NCBI RefSeq assembly: GCF_000801105.2
Contig: NC_079514.1
Coordinates: forward strand, 14,672,293 to 14,736,292
Direction of reading: 5' to 3'
Length of the DNA: 64,000 bases
From: Raphanus sativus
Taxonomy: Eukaryota; Streptophyta; Magnoliopsida; Brassicales; Brassicaceae
Shown here: positions 32,762 through 44,961 of the stretch, piece by piece
How positions within the stretch are numbered: the first letter of the stretch is position 1
Layout: every line of letters begins with the position of its first letter
Program-made: the position numbers and the translations under genes
Notes under the pieces: generated by a model
Database searches by the model: none
What the model saw: only the letters and a program-made list of their open reading frames with translations
Told to the model about the DNA's origin: nothing

Positions 32762-32834
32762 GGGGATGTAGCTCAGATGGTAGAGCGCTCGCTTAGCATG
32801 CGAGAGGTACGGGGATCGATACCCCGCATCTCCA
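32762..32834 (+). tRNA. tRNA-Ala (AGC), second identical copy
   Basis: The 73 bases are identical to the tRNA-Ala at 30576-30648, with anticodon AGC at 32795-32797 and a T6 run shortly downstream as terminator. The identity extends only to the base before and a few after (t...tt), so selection or gene conversion rather than recent duplication of the whole segment keeps the copies alike. Confidence 0.97.
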
Positions 32835-33053
32835 TTCTATTTTTTCTTATTAATCTTGCTCTTTTCACGGGCTTGTCGGGACCTGTTTCAGGCCCAACTA
32901 ACTCTGTGAATTTGGGTATACTTTGCTGTCACACAGAAAGAAGGTTTGCCACGAAACTTGATTTGATTTTCATACAGTAAAACATTAATAATAATAATAG
33001 TCTCTTGTGTATTAGGAGGGTTCAGGAGGAAGGTTTGTGTGTGCAATCTTTCA

Positions 33054-33240
33054 ATATGAGAAATCTCAGTGAATTGCCTGATGATATATTGGTGAGATTT
33101 TGTCATTGCTTCCAACAAAAGAGGCTGCAGCAACAAGCGTTTTGTCAAAAGGATGGTCTTCTCTTTGGAAACAACAAGATGTTGTTTATGTAGAGCTTTG
33201 TAAAAAATGTTCTATCCTCTGGGTGTTTTTTATACTTTCC
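33054..33240 (+). pseudogene. F-box (FBD/LRR-type) N-terminal fragment, frameshifted
   Basis: The start MRNLSELPDDILVR is a typical plant F-box N-terminus. The F-box then continues one frame over as SLLPTKEAAATSVLSKGWSS LWKQQDVVYVE (from about 33103), so a frameshift lies near 33095-33100. The LRR and FBD domains are missing. The product would not be a working SCF adaptor. Confidence 0.7.
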
Positions 33241-33353
33241 CTTCATTCGGTTTTTAAACCAGATACTTGGATAAATTGTTTTCGCCATCGAATGGCTACA
33301 TTTTACAAATAATTTAAAATGAAGTACCTATACATGGATGAGAAGAACAAAAT

Positions 33354-33426
33354 GACTTCATGGCCCAATGGATAAGGCGCTGGTCTACGAAACCAGAGAT
33401 TCTGGGTTCGATCCCCAGTGAAGTCG
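33354..33426 (+). tRNA. tRNA-Arg (ACG)
   Basis: A complete 73-nt cloverleaf: acceptor gacttca/tgaagtc with discriminator G, anticodon arm ctggt-ctACGaa-accag with anticodon ACG at 33387-33389, and TΨC loop ggttcgatcc. A T4 run follows directly (gttttc). Likely functional. Confidence 0.97.
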
Positions 33427-33454
33427 TTTTCTTTTTTACAGAGAAAGGTATTTC

Positions 33455-33600
33455 CCTTGTGCCGGAGAATATGGACTTTTGTTAGTTTCTTATTTTGTTT
33501 CTCAAAGTTCAAGAATGTTCTGAGTGCAAAGGAATGATGCATACACATAAAAAGGTGACAATTTTCATCACAAGGGAGTGGGGAAAAGACACACTGTTAT
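33455..33600. repeat. Duplicated spacer, copy 2 (partner 30740-30905)
   Basis: Same-order, diverged copy of the sequence downstream of the first tRNA-Ala gene, here downstream of tRNA-Arg. Confidence 0.65.
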
Positions 33601-33966
33601 ATGGACAGTGTTGGAAGAAAAACAGGAAGGCTAGATAGAATACATTATCAGCCTAGGGACTAAGTTAAAGTATTGCATCTTACTTTTTGGTGGTTTGTTA
33701 TCAGTTTGTCACTTTTCTTTCTACTTTTTTCTTATTTTCTTAAAGCTTTTGGTGTATTCGTTTTTATAGTTTTAGGACTTCAAATATATTATATTTTTTT
33801 TCTTGTAACTAATTTTTTTCACATGGAACATAGCCTAACTTCTCAGCTGAACTGAAAAAATTAAAGATTAATTTCACGGAGTTTTCAATTGTTGTTATTC
33901 CTCGTTATACGAAAATATCATATGATTTATTAGTTAACATAGCAAAATCTTTTCATATAGATTTGT

Positions 33967-34988
33967 ACTAGACCTTGACCCGTCCGACCGGACGGGTGTT
34001 TATTTTATATTTTTAGTTTTTTTGTTTATATTAAATGATAAATTTACGATATTTTAAACATAAAATTTAGATTAAAAATAAATTTTGGTAGTAATAATAA
34101 AAAGTTAAAATTAAAAATTTAATTAAATATTCAGATATAAAATTTAAATTTTCTAACTAAAATAATATAAAAGCGGGTCATATTTTTTTTAATTTTAAAA
34201 ATCTTAGCATCTCTTATAAACAAATAAAATAAATTTATAAAAATATAAAATATATAAACATATTTAGAACTATAATTTCTGTTAAAATAAATTTATTAAA
34301 GAAAATAATCTTGCGATGTTGTTATTTATTTATAGATTCGACCCGTAACTGTATAAATATTTTTTCACTTTAATTTTTTCTGTGTACTAATGATATAATA
34401 TATATATGTACATTAAACTCTATAACATTATTGTTAATATTACATTTAAAAAAAAAATTATTTATTATGTTAAATAATTATGTTTTATGATTTTAATTGT
34501 CTATTATATCACAGTATATCATATAAACAAATCCAATATTTATAACTAATTGAACTTATATTTTGAAACCATTATACTAATAATATATGAATAAATTATT
34601 TTATATTATATTTATATGTTATATAAATTGATTATGTTATGTGATTTTAATATTTAATAAGTTAATACAAAATATATAGAGAAATTAATTTTGGTTAATA
34701 TATGATTAAGGAAATTTATTATTTAAATTAGAAAAAATATTAAATGTTTAAATCTATTATTTAAATTCAAATTAGGAAAATACATTTATTAATCAGAAAA
34801 GACAACAATAATTAAGGAATCTAAATCAGAAAAGACAACAATAATTTTGGAAAACACATTAAATAAACTGAAAAAGACAAGCATTAAAATAGGAAAGTTA
34901 GTTAATTCTCAGTGGCATGCCATTGTAAATAAAACTGAAAATTAAGGGGTATTTTTTATTGGGTACTTCTCTTTTAATAAGATAGATT
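33967..34988 (+). mobile_element. Non-coding repeat with ACTAG start and GC palindrome
   Basis: It begins actagaccttgacccgtccg; the palindrome cccgtccgaccggacggg lies 12 bp in. The rest is AT-rich without coding sequence. A likely end is cttttaataagatagatt at 34971-34988. The same start architecture occurs at 9646, 54133 and 60547 and inverted at 13315. Superfamily not determined. Confidence 0.5.
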
Positions 34989-36037
34989 ACATTGGTTGTT
35001 CTGTTTCGGTTTGACTTTCCAAACAAACTCAAATTTGAAAAACACCAGACTAGTTTTCATACCACCTAAAATTTGAATAATAAAATAACCGTCTGCATGT
35101 ATATATTTACTCATTGATTTATCTCAAATTGATCAATCAAACTTAAGCAATCTCAAAGGCCAAGGTCTCTTGGTCCTTTGTTATGTTTTTTATTCTTGTT
35201 TGATTTTGTATTAGAATCTGTCTTTGGATTTGTCCAAACTCCAAATAAACGATAACTGAAAAAAATGGAGGAAGTTACCCAAACGAAAACATTACATCAA
35301 AGAGAAAAGTAAGCAAGTAGATAACAGCTTTAGAAGAGTCTAAATTTAACTATATGAAAAAACACTTTATTTAATTTTCTTCTTCGCATTGTTCTAACTG
35401 GTAAAATTCGAACTCACGTTATGAATCTGTTTTTTACACCAAATCCGAAAAGCTAAAGAACCAAAAACAAAGAGTCCAAAAACAATCCTAACAGAACAGT
35501 AACTTGCAAGCAACAGATTGAGATATCTTAAAGGACACATCCATAAAGACCATAACATTTGCCCCTCCTTACCCCCCAACAAAAGTGACACTTTTACTTC
35601 TGTCGTCATATACATGACAAAACACTCCAAACCAGGGTTGTAAAGTGAATCTAACGATTTATTCGACTGTAAATAAAAAGAAAGAACTCAAAAGCAAAAC
35701 TGTGAACAAAGATCAAAAGATAGGCTCTACAAACATAACAACTTATTAGAAAACAAATGGATTAAAAAAACACATACAACAACGTTAACCAGATACTGGC
35801 AAACTCTAAAAAGCTTTGAACTTTTAACCAACTTATTATAACCTGTTTCCTTTTCTGGTCCTCTAACAATACAGAGATGATTGTATTCAAATTGAAATTT
35901 TTTTTTTTGTAAAGAAAAACAAATACGGAAGAGGAAGAAGAAGCATAAAGGAGTTGGAGAGAGAGCTTGGAACCTTCAATGGAGTCCTTTTGACCCATCA
36001 ACAAGAATCTTGACAGTATTACAGAATCTGCGTTGTT
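34989..36037. other. Intergenic region and SKIP11 3' untranslated sequence
   Basis: No gene recognised. The part next to 36037 is the probable 3' UTR of SKIP11. Open frames here lack domain character. Confidence 0.45.
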
Positions 36038-37402
36038 TCAGCAACCCATCACTGCACAATTGTACACAAAGTTAGGAGAATGTTTCCTATCAAGCAACGT
36101 CCACTGTGGTGGATCACCGTCCCTCGGTTTCCATGAATTCAGCTCTATAAACCCACCTCCCGAGTACTTTGGTCCACCTATAACGATTAACATCTCCCCA
36201 CAAGCTCTAAAAGCAAGCCCCCATCCGTTAACCGAGCCTGCTCTCTCAGGCAACCTTCCAATGGTTAACCATTTCTTCTTCTCCTTGTCATACTTCCTCA
36301 CCTCCATGTCCGCGTGATCAGCTGCGTACAGCTGGTTATTCACAACGGCAACAAGAGGCGGTGCTTCAGCTGCTGGTCGCGCATCAGCTTGATCAGCACG
36401 GCTTCTTGGAGGCGACAAGTCAGGGATCTGAGTCCATTTCTTGGCCTCTAAGTCATACTCTTCGCCGCACGTCAAGGCTTTAGCATCGGCACCGCCTATT
36501 CCACCGATGACATAGAACTTCCCGTCCATGAAAACCCCTGAACACATCTTCCTCGGCTGGTTCATCCTCGGAAGAGTCACCCAAGTCTGAAGCTCAGAGT
36601 TGTACATCTCAGCGAAGTCAAGAATCTTCCCCTGAGAGTCGCAACCACCGGCGAATATAGCAACCTCTCCGAGACTAGCTGATCCAAACAAACACCTCGG
36701 AGAGTTCATCTTCATACCGGAAGACCAAGAATTAGTTAGAAGGCTGTATCTGTATATAACATGAGAAGAAAAATCATCTTTTCCTAAGACAAGAAGATCG
36801 GTGCCAACGGCTAAAGACTCCTTGTCTGCACACATGAAGGTGACGCTAGAAGGCATTGTTGGCAACTGCATCCACCTTCTCTCTACAGGATCAAACGCAA
36901 CCCACTCCAAGAGCTGGCAAGAGAAGTAAACCCAATGCTCCACGAACCCGTTTTGTCGCCTCAGTTTATAGATATCTCCACTCTTCACCAGAGAACGGAA
37001 GTTCCTACTCAAGGAAGCGATGGAGCCGTAATCAGACCGTGAGCAGCGGATCAGACAGTCGATGGAGTTGTCCCGACCAATCTCGTTGATAAGAGAATGA
37101 GAATCAGAGGAATCACCACCATTGTTGTTGTTGGAATCAGACACGGCATCTTCCCCACTGGATGAATAGTCAGAAGAATCGCTATCATACATAATAGAGA
37201 AACCCATTAGTTTAAGTGATTTGGTGCCTCTACTAATCTCACCAACAACCTCCAAAGCTCGCTTCTTGCCTCCACCATTGCTGAGCTTGTTATTAGTCTC
37301 GTCATCTTCGTCTGGAAACATGAAAGACTTGGACCAGGTTGATGAGCTTGAGAAAACCCTTGAAGAACTCAAACACGAATCTGGCGATCGATTCTCCAAC
37401 AT
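36038..37402 (-). CDS. SKIP11: F-box/kelch-repeat protein SKIP11
   Basis: Substrate-binding subunit of SCF ubiquitin ligases; SKIP11 was named as a partner of the SKP1-like protein ASK1. A single coding exon of 454 residues. The start MLENRSPDSCLSSSRVFSSS matches the Arabidopsis protein At2g02870 as recalled. An acidic Ser/Asp/Asn-rich stretch precedes the F-box (about residues 110-160, including the GRDNSIDCLIRCSR block). Kelch repeats follow from about 190 to 430, with the GG pairs in IFAGGCDSQG, FYVIGGIGG and MLIVIGGPKYSGGG. The C-terminus FVYNCAVMGC is the expected end. A leader intron is likely, with its donor on the minus strand near 37828 (ctc|gtaagt). No defect seen. Confidence 0.93.
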   Translation of the reverse strand: MLENRSPDSCLSSSRVFSSSSTWSKSFMFPDEDDETNNKLSNGGGKKRALEVVGEISRGTKSLKLMGFSIMYDSDSSDYSSSGEDAVSDSNNNNGGDSSDSHSLINEIGRDNSIDCLIRCSRSDYGSIASLSRNFRSLVKSGDIYKLRRQNGFVEHWVYFSCQLLEWVAFDPVERRWMQLPTMPSSVTFMCADKESLAVGTDLLVLGKDDFSSHVIYRYSLLTNSWSSGMKMNSPRCLFGSASLGEVAIFAGGCDSQGKILDFAEMYNSELQTWVTLPRMNQPRKMCSGVFMDGKFYVIGGIGGADAKALTCGEEYDLEAKKWTQIPDLSPPRSRADQADARPAAEAPPLVAVVNNQLYAADHADMEVRKYDKEKKKWLTIGRLPERAGSVNGWGLAFRACGEMLIVIGGPKYSGGGFIELNSWKPRDGDPPQWTLLDRKHSPNFVYNCAVMGC

Positions 37403-37828
37403 TTCAAATCAAAGAAGAATCTTATCTCGTTCTCGGTTCGGTTGGATTAAAAAGTCTTCGAATTTCGAATCTAGATCAAAAACCCAGATGAGAAATTGAT
37501 TCAGATTGAAGATTCGAGTGATAACCTAATCAAATCGAGAACAGAGCAGCAACCCCCCCACCTCACGGACACAAGGTAAAGTCGCGAGCTTTCGAGATCC
37601 AGATCTCCAGATTCCAATCCAATTTTACAATAGAGGGAGAGAGAATCAAACCCGGAAGCTTAGAACAGCGAAATCTTCGATCCCGATCTGTTCATGATTC
37701 CTTCTTTCTTTCTGCTCACGAAGAAACAAAAAAATGATTCTGTTGAAGAATGATAACAAAAGGGGTTTTGTTTGTTTGTTTGGTTGATTGATTATTAACA
37801 GATTGTTATAGAGAGAGAGAGAGAACTT

Positions 37829-39510
37829 ACGAGATTGGATTAATAATCAAAATTAAAAAAGTCGGAGCAGTTTCTGTTCTTCGCGTTTTTATGTTATGTC
37901 GTCTCTCCTCTGCGAATCAGAGTGAAGGCTTTGGTTTTCTCAGCGGCTCCTCAAAGTTAAATCTCTTTCGACGGAACTATTCTTTTTTCTCTCTCTCTCT
38001 CTCTCTTGTTTATTCCTCTTTTGTTAACTTTTTGACAATTATAATATGCAAAAACTGAATTATTATTAAATTATTTACAACAACTATTCCTATTTTGTTA
38101 AAAGAAAAATTGAAAATTAATTAATTGAGGTGGAGAGACAATACACCAACACAAAAACTATTTCAACTAACCCAAATTATGTCCTTTTCCATAGACTAGA
38201 TTTGGTTTAGTTTACTTTTTATATCTTGAAAGTATATTATAAGAAGAAGAAAAAAACTGAAGGTCTTAACGATTAGCCACTTTTAAAATTTAAAATATCT
38301 TTTTTTCTAATTTGTTTAGTAGATAGGCTTAGTCGTCTAGCTTGTTTACCTCATTAGTGACGTTTTGGAACCATTTTCAGAAAACAATCGCTATTCATAT
38401 TTTTTTTTTGGTACTTATGATGATTGGATAATTGGAAAAAGAAAGAAAAAAATTTAGTGCCAAAAGGACCGTGAAATTAAATTGGAATGTATTTTTTTGT
38501 TGAGTGTGAGGAAATGAGGAAAAAGAAACAATCTACTTTTCAGCGTTGAATGCAGATGTTCAGAGTACTTCAGCTGTTAGTTTTCAGTGGTCAAAAGGAA
38601 TTTAATTACCAGCAGAAAAAGTTGTTTACAAATCCCACGTTATTTAATTTCAGTATTCTTTTGTCATTGAAGTACATTATAGCGAGACAAAAGAGATATA
38701 TATCTATATATCTCATCAGTATTATAACATCTATTGAAATGTCTGAATTTTTATTTCTGGAATGTAGGTTTTTTTTTTTGTAAATGACAACAACGACCAA
38801 TGTAATTTATATATAGTCTAAGCGACATTTATAGTGTTCTTTTTTGCTCAACTCACTTACTAGTTCAATGATCTGGTCTCTTTTGTATCTCGTTTGGGAC
38901 CGGAAAATACAACGAGACTCATTTCAATGAGACTCGAGGTCTTGGAAAATTCAACGTCACGACGTACAGTGATTATGTTTTATGATTCTGGTTTTACTGT
39001 GAATCTCTTATCGACGCATTTGAGCGGTGTTTCATTTTCGCTGTCAATCTCTTCGGAGAATCTATCTGTTTTAGCTTCGATTGTTTTTAAATTTCATTGT
39101 TGTAATCAAAGATGATGGATAATTCCCTCTAGCTCTTGTATGTTTGAAGTTTAAGATAATGAAATGAAAGGTTGCACAAAAAAAAAGATGAAAAACACAT
39201 GATACTTTGAACATTATTACTTTCAAGTTAACATTTACATTTGGGTTACAAATGAATATATAGAGTAATATCGAACATCCTATATCTTTTTTACTGCAGC
39301 ATATCAAGATGATTACTCAATACTAATGGATAAGAGAGTGCCAAAACGGTTTTAGAGGAGCGTAGCTAGCATTTTCGTCTTCACCCTTTGCTTTCTCGTA
39401 CATTTTGTTAACGTTGGAGTTCTATTTTCTGAAACAGAGTGACATACATCTTTCTAAAACAATGAACTTCTCTTTCTTTTTTTTGTCATGGACTTGGGCC
39501 CATATGGTTC
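37829..39510. other. Intergenic region between SKIP11 and the copia remnant
   Basis: A short (CT)n tract lies at 37989-38006 in the SKIP11 upstream region. The rest is AT-rich, without a recognised gene. The block 38890-39115 is more gene-like in composition but has no identifiable domain. Confidence 0.45.
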
Positions 39511-39821
39511 TGTTCTACATTCCCCTCAAACTTGTGTACAGTGGAGCTTGTACACCAAATTTATTAGGAAGCTCAAAAACAGCTTGGGAGACAACGGTTT
39601 TGGTAAAGATGTCTGCAAGTTAAAGCTTTGCAGGTATGTGTTGCGTCTCAACTAGTCCAAGAACTACTTGTCCTCGGATGTAATGGTAATATGTGTTGAA
39701 GTCCTTATTACGACTATGTAGAGAAGGGCTTGTACTTAAGTAGACGACAAATAGGTTGTCATAATGAATAGTTATTGATAGTGGCTACACCAAGATCGCA
39801 GAGGAGAGATGAAATCCATGT

Positions 39822-42593
39822 TGTCATGTCCCTGATCCTGGATATGATCCTTAGGATCGACCATGGTACAAGGAGATGCACCAGTCAGCTCATGTGACCT
39901 AAACACAAGGGTATCATGGCCTGGAAGTAAGGTTAAGGGCATCAGGAAGCTAAGATATAGCTAAATCAAGAAGGAGACAAGTATAAAGGAGCTGTACAAA
40001 GTGTATGGCAGCTGGGCGATGCAGTGAGTAAGCTCGACTAGCTAGATGAAGTGTAGTGCAGCTCAGTGTAGCTCACTGAAGAGTGTGTCAGCTCCCTGAG
40101 CTGGATGAACTAGCTCACTCAGCTGGGTCAGCTGGGGATCAGCTCAACTCAGCTAGACTGAATGTTCAAGTCTTGGGCAGTTGGGCCAGGTCCGGACAGT
40201 GGTCGGACCATGTGGACCACCCGGGTGTGCCGGTGAGCCGGTGGGCACTTGTGGTTGAACCAGAGGCTTGGGCAACCAGCCTAGGCTTGTGTGTGACGTG
40301 TCTAGAGGTAGTTATTGATGTCAAGGACGTCTGGTAACTGCCATAGGCGAATGGGTGCAATCTGTACCATTGATTAAATCAATGGACAGAATTAATACCG
40401 AAAAGGTGCAACCCTTAGAAAGGTAACTGCCCATTCTTCTATATAAGGAAGGCAAGTCCGTGCCTTTGCAGGCACGTCAGGGCTTCATTCTTCTTCCTGA
40501 AACACAAAGAAAAACCAGAGAAAACAGAGAGAAAGTCGGATGGCAACATCCAACCCCAAGAGTGGGATGAAGGCAGCAAAGAGGCAGTTTTGATGGCAAT
40601 CAAGAGGGGAGTTGAAAACGACCCTCTGGTGTGTTTTGATTCTGGTTTGCCACGCCACAGGCTTCCTCTACATCCTTACTACACATCCAAATAGCCAGGG
40701 AAGAAGGGAGATGACCGGATGTCACTCTCAAAGTCCAAGAGCAGCCTTAAGGGCAGTGGTGTGTAGAAAGGCAGTTTCATGGGATCTGAAGTGAGAAGTG
40801 ATGGACGACCCTTGGGTGGTGTTTGATCATGGATGAACACACCCTAGGCTTCCTCTGTGTCTTAGGGACACACGCAAATGGTCAGAAGAGAATGGAGAAG
40901 GCCGGACTCCACTCCCAAAGGCATGTACAGCCTTGAAGGTGGATGCAGTGCAGAAACTGTTTCATGGAAGTTCCATGAAATGGATGATGGGTGCGACCCA
41001 TGGTTGGATCTTGTCAATACTGGAAGTATATGATAAGGCATGATAGAGGCGTGCAATGGAGGAGCATGGCCAGACATGATACAGGAAGCACAAGATCTAG
41101 TAAGATCAAGTCTAAGGTAATATGTACATATGATTACTTTGTGGTTTATGTTGGTGTCTCTTGAGGTGCATATGAGGCCAAGTATGGCACGCCCTTGGAG
41201 AGCATATATTGTGATGTATTGTAGGGATACAGGGCCCTGGAGAAAGGGGCGGATCATAGTTGAACTAATTCATCCATATGGGATGGTAATTAGATGCTAT
41301 ACAGCAACTAGTGATTCATGGTGGTTCATGAGTGAACCTGATCTATGGTTTTGCATTACCAATGGCTTCAGGCCGTGGCAATGAGGTAATGGAATCATAT
41401 GGTATGATAGGTATCGACCTTGGGTTGGTACAAGATTGGCTGAGAGCCATGAAGAAGAGCAAGACTGACCAGGTTCATTGGGACATGGTTCCATGGCCGG
41501 TTAGGTATTTGTGAAGACTCATCAGTTCTGAGTCATGTGGGGTGGTTGGTTGATTGACTCAGGAACTGGTGGGCATTGTTAATCTTGTTCTATGATGTTC
41601 AGACATGGAGGTACTGAACCAAGGAGTGGCCGATTCAGAGAAATCTCTCCATGGCCTTAGTTGGGCAGGTAAGTGGAGATCTGATAGTTCCATAAGGAAT
41701 TGTTAGGATCCGACTTCAAATATCTCTTAATGGGTATTTATCATGAATTATCATGGTGAAAGATTAGTTTTATCTCATTGATTTAGAGGTGGTCAGTTAT
41801 GGCCATATGGGCTGTTCATGGGCGAGATCAGTATGATCGAGGCCAGTTCTGAGAAATCTGACTTGACCATTCTCTTAGTTATGAATTATCATGATTTATC
41901 ATGAATTTTAATTAGTTTTTGGAGCATGTTTGCTTGAGGTTGATTTTGCAGCTGAAGACTTCCCAAAGGTACTTGGTTTGTGGGGATGGTTGGTTGAATG
42001 ACTAAGTACCTAAGGGGAGAGTTTATACAGGTATAATGAGGAGTTGGACGAGTGGATGGGGAGCTAGGCAAAGCTACCTCGCAGCTCGATCAGCTGGAAG
42101 AGAGTTGGAAACCTCAAGTGAAGTGGTTCAGTTCAGCTAGCTGAATGAGCTAGCTAGACAGCTAAGGCAGCTGAAACAAAGAGCTATCAAGCTCCGTGGA
42201 TGCGGCAAAGGTATGATCTAGCAATATTGCATAGATCTAGATAGAATGGTTAGGGGAATGTAACCTCAGTTATTGTATGACTTGTATTAGGTTCAGGATC
42301 AACCTTGGAGCTGGTAGTAGTTGTGTCTACTGATCATGGCTAAGGTGATTCGACCTGACGAGTGTTAGATTGGTTTTAGACCAATGGTTGATAGATAATA
42401 TTCCGCTGTGCATAAGTTGAAAGGATCTAAGCTAGGGAATGACTAAGGTAGTCTTAAGCTAAGGTCCAAGATAGACTTCGCCTTTAGGCGAAAGTACAGA
42501 TAAAGATCGAAAAATTGAGTGGTTCGGTCAGGGTATGGACCGAGCGACGTGAGGCATCGACCGCGGTCTAGCCGGCCGGGTTCGGGTCTTACA
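39822..42593 (+). repeat. 5' LTR of the gypsy element, 2,772 bp
   Basis: Begins tgtcatgtccctgatcctgg and ends ...ttcgggtcttaca. It is the same length as the 3' LTR, with only a handful of differences noticed. A TATA box (tatataagg, 40440-40447) about 620 bp in marks the probable transcription start. Just upstream lies an unusual run of AGCT-containing words (40020-40150). Open frames in the LTR have no domain similarity. Confidence 0.95.
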
Positions 42594-43887
42594 AGTTGGT
42601 ATCAGAGCATGCTTGATTCTAGGATCATTGGGTTGTGGTTGTTCACCCATGCATCCGGACAAGTAGATGCTGATGTGATTAATCAACCAGTTTTATTGTT
42701 GACTCAGCAGGAGGAAGTTAACAATGAAGATGGAGGTGACTGTAAGTCAGCTCAACCCTACTGAGGTTCTAGTGGGGGAGAGCTGAGCTGCAGCTGGAAG
42801 GGGAAGTTGAATCCTCTTGTGATGTGAACCGGACTGATCCAAACAATTGTTGCAAACAATGAGAGGACTAACCGGTTGATTGGGCAGCTGTTTTGGCAGC
42901 TAATGATCAAGCTGGGCCAGTAGCTGAGGTGGTCTAGATTGATTCACCAGCTAGGGCAGCTTGGGTAGTGGACTACCTGAGGGTGCTGGAGCACATAGCT
43001 CAGATGAGAACTAAGTATTTCTCAGGTAGTATGGATCCTTTTGAGGCAGCTGAGTGGAGGTTCTGATTGGGTTGTAACTTCAGCTCAACTCACTTCTCAA
43101 AGGTATTGTGTTCCAAACCAAAATTATTTCTGGAAACTGAGACGACCATGGAACCTTACTAGGTGAGCCAAGAGGGAGCTGAGGCAAGATAGGGTATCAT
43201 GCTTGTGAACGGGAAAGTTCCAAGGTGAACCGGCTTGGCCAAGATGCATTCTCCAAGGGCAAGATCCTGAAACAGAAGGTTGGTTGATCTAGTTATCTGG
43301 AATTAATAGACGGATTGGAAGGATCGATGCAATGCAAGATCTTTTATGGATGACCTGGACCAGGGAAGTAACATGAACCTGAGAGTGGCTTAGGTTGAAA
43401 GAAACGTGCAGCACTCTTTGGGGGTAAGTGTTATCCTTGGTGGCCGTTCAAAACAAGTGAGCATTTGCGAGGTTCAAGTTGGTTTAAGGGAGATGCTACA
43501 TGGCTAGTATACGAGTGGCTTGGGATCAGATGGATCAGCTGGGACTCAGTATAAGCCAAGGTAGGATTCCTTAGATCAATTTGAATGGATTGGGTATATG
43601 ATGTTAAGTGGCTTAGTATGATGGGGATTGAGGTATATTATAAACACTCTTGTGAATGGTATGGGACATTCACAGAAGTGTGACACTTTGGAGAATGGTA
43701 TGGGACGTTTTCCAAATGTGTGATCAAACCGATGTCTTACTCATCTAGGTACTTAATGATCAGTGGTGTGGAAACACATGTACTTTCCGATACTGGAGCT
43801 ACACATAGGTTTGTGAGTCCAGGATTGATCGGAAAGGGTTTTGTTCCAGATGGGAACAAGGGATTGTCTGGTTAGAAACATCCTGGT

Positions 43888-43961
43888 ATTGATCACAGAC
43901 AGGGTAATGCCTGCGGATCTGATTGTTGATCACAGACAGGGTAATGCCTGCGGATCTGATT
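43888..43961. repeat. 37-bp tandem duplication inside the gypsy interior
   Basis: The sequence ttgatcacagacagggtaat through gcggatctgattg occurs twice head to tail (37 bp each). It lies at the protease-RT linker and shifts the frame, adding to the inactivation. Confidence 0.9.
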
Positions 43962-44380
43962 GTAGTCCGCCTTAAGAATCACGAGGTGATCATAGGCATG
44001 GACTGGCTTGGCAAGAATCGGGCCACCTTGGACTGTCATCATGAGAGGATGCAGTTTGAGAGTGGGTGTGGATCCCCGATCAAGTACCAAGGTATTAATC
44101 CGGCCTCTGGATGCTTAGTGTTATCAGCAGTCCGTGCAGAAAGGATGCTTGAGCGGGGTTGTTGAGCCTAGTTGGCCACAACCAGCACTAAGGAGGTCGT
44201 AGGGGTTGGTGGCCCGGACGGGATACCGCTGGTCAGTGAGTTCGAGGATGTGTTTCGGGCGCTACAGGGCATTCCCCCTGATAGGGCTGACCCGTTCATA
44301 ATAGAACTGGAACCAGGGACGGCCCCAATGTCAAAGAACCCATACTGCATGGCTCCTGCCGAGATGGCCGAGCTGAAGTC

Positions 44381-44520
44381 GACCAAGTCCAGTAAGGGAC
44401 GAGAGTCGCAGCACAACCAAGTCGGAGATTGACCTAGGGTTGGAATGAAGTCGACCAAGTCCAGTGAGGGACGAGAGTCGCAGGACAACCAAGTCGGAGA
44501 TTGACCTATGGTTGGAATGA
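44381..44520. repeat. About 70-bp tandem duplication at the reverse-transcriptase break
   Basis: Two copies of a block starting tcgaccaagtccagtaaggg and ending ...ggagattgacctagggttgg lie head to tail, exactly where reverse transcriptase homology stops. It may mark the deletion join that removed pol. Confidence 0.85.
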
Positions 44521-44961
44521 AACGGTGGAGTCCCGGAGTGGACAGGACCGGAATGTGATCGAGTTCTTTAAAGACTTGGCTGATACATCGAGTTTCTTGG
44601 AGGTTGGGTAAATCTACTAAGACTCGAGTATGCAGTAAGTTCTTAAGGACTAAAAATGATATAGTCATGGACTAGGCTCAGAGAATAATTGACTTGGTGT
44701 ATACTAGACTGCAACTTGGAAAGTTGAGTTCAGTGACACAAGTCTGTTATGGTGTGATATGTAAAAGGAGAAAACCACTTGGTTCGAAATCAAGTGAGTT
44801 CCGTCCAAGTGGGGGAGACTTGTTCATACATTGATCAAAAAGGTGATCAGTGAAATGGAACAAAGATGATGATGCAAAAGAGTTTGGTGGAACCTTTGGC
44901 ATCAAGCAAGACGACAGCACAACTGGATTCGAGGACGAATCCATTCTAAGTGGGGGAGACT

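Noticed and set aside
35394..36004. Minus-strand frames downstream of SKIP11
   Set aside because: They are probably in its 3' UTR or intergenic DNA, with no recognised domain and no start context.
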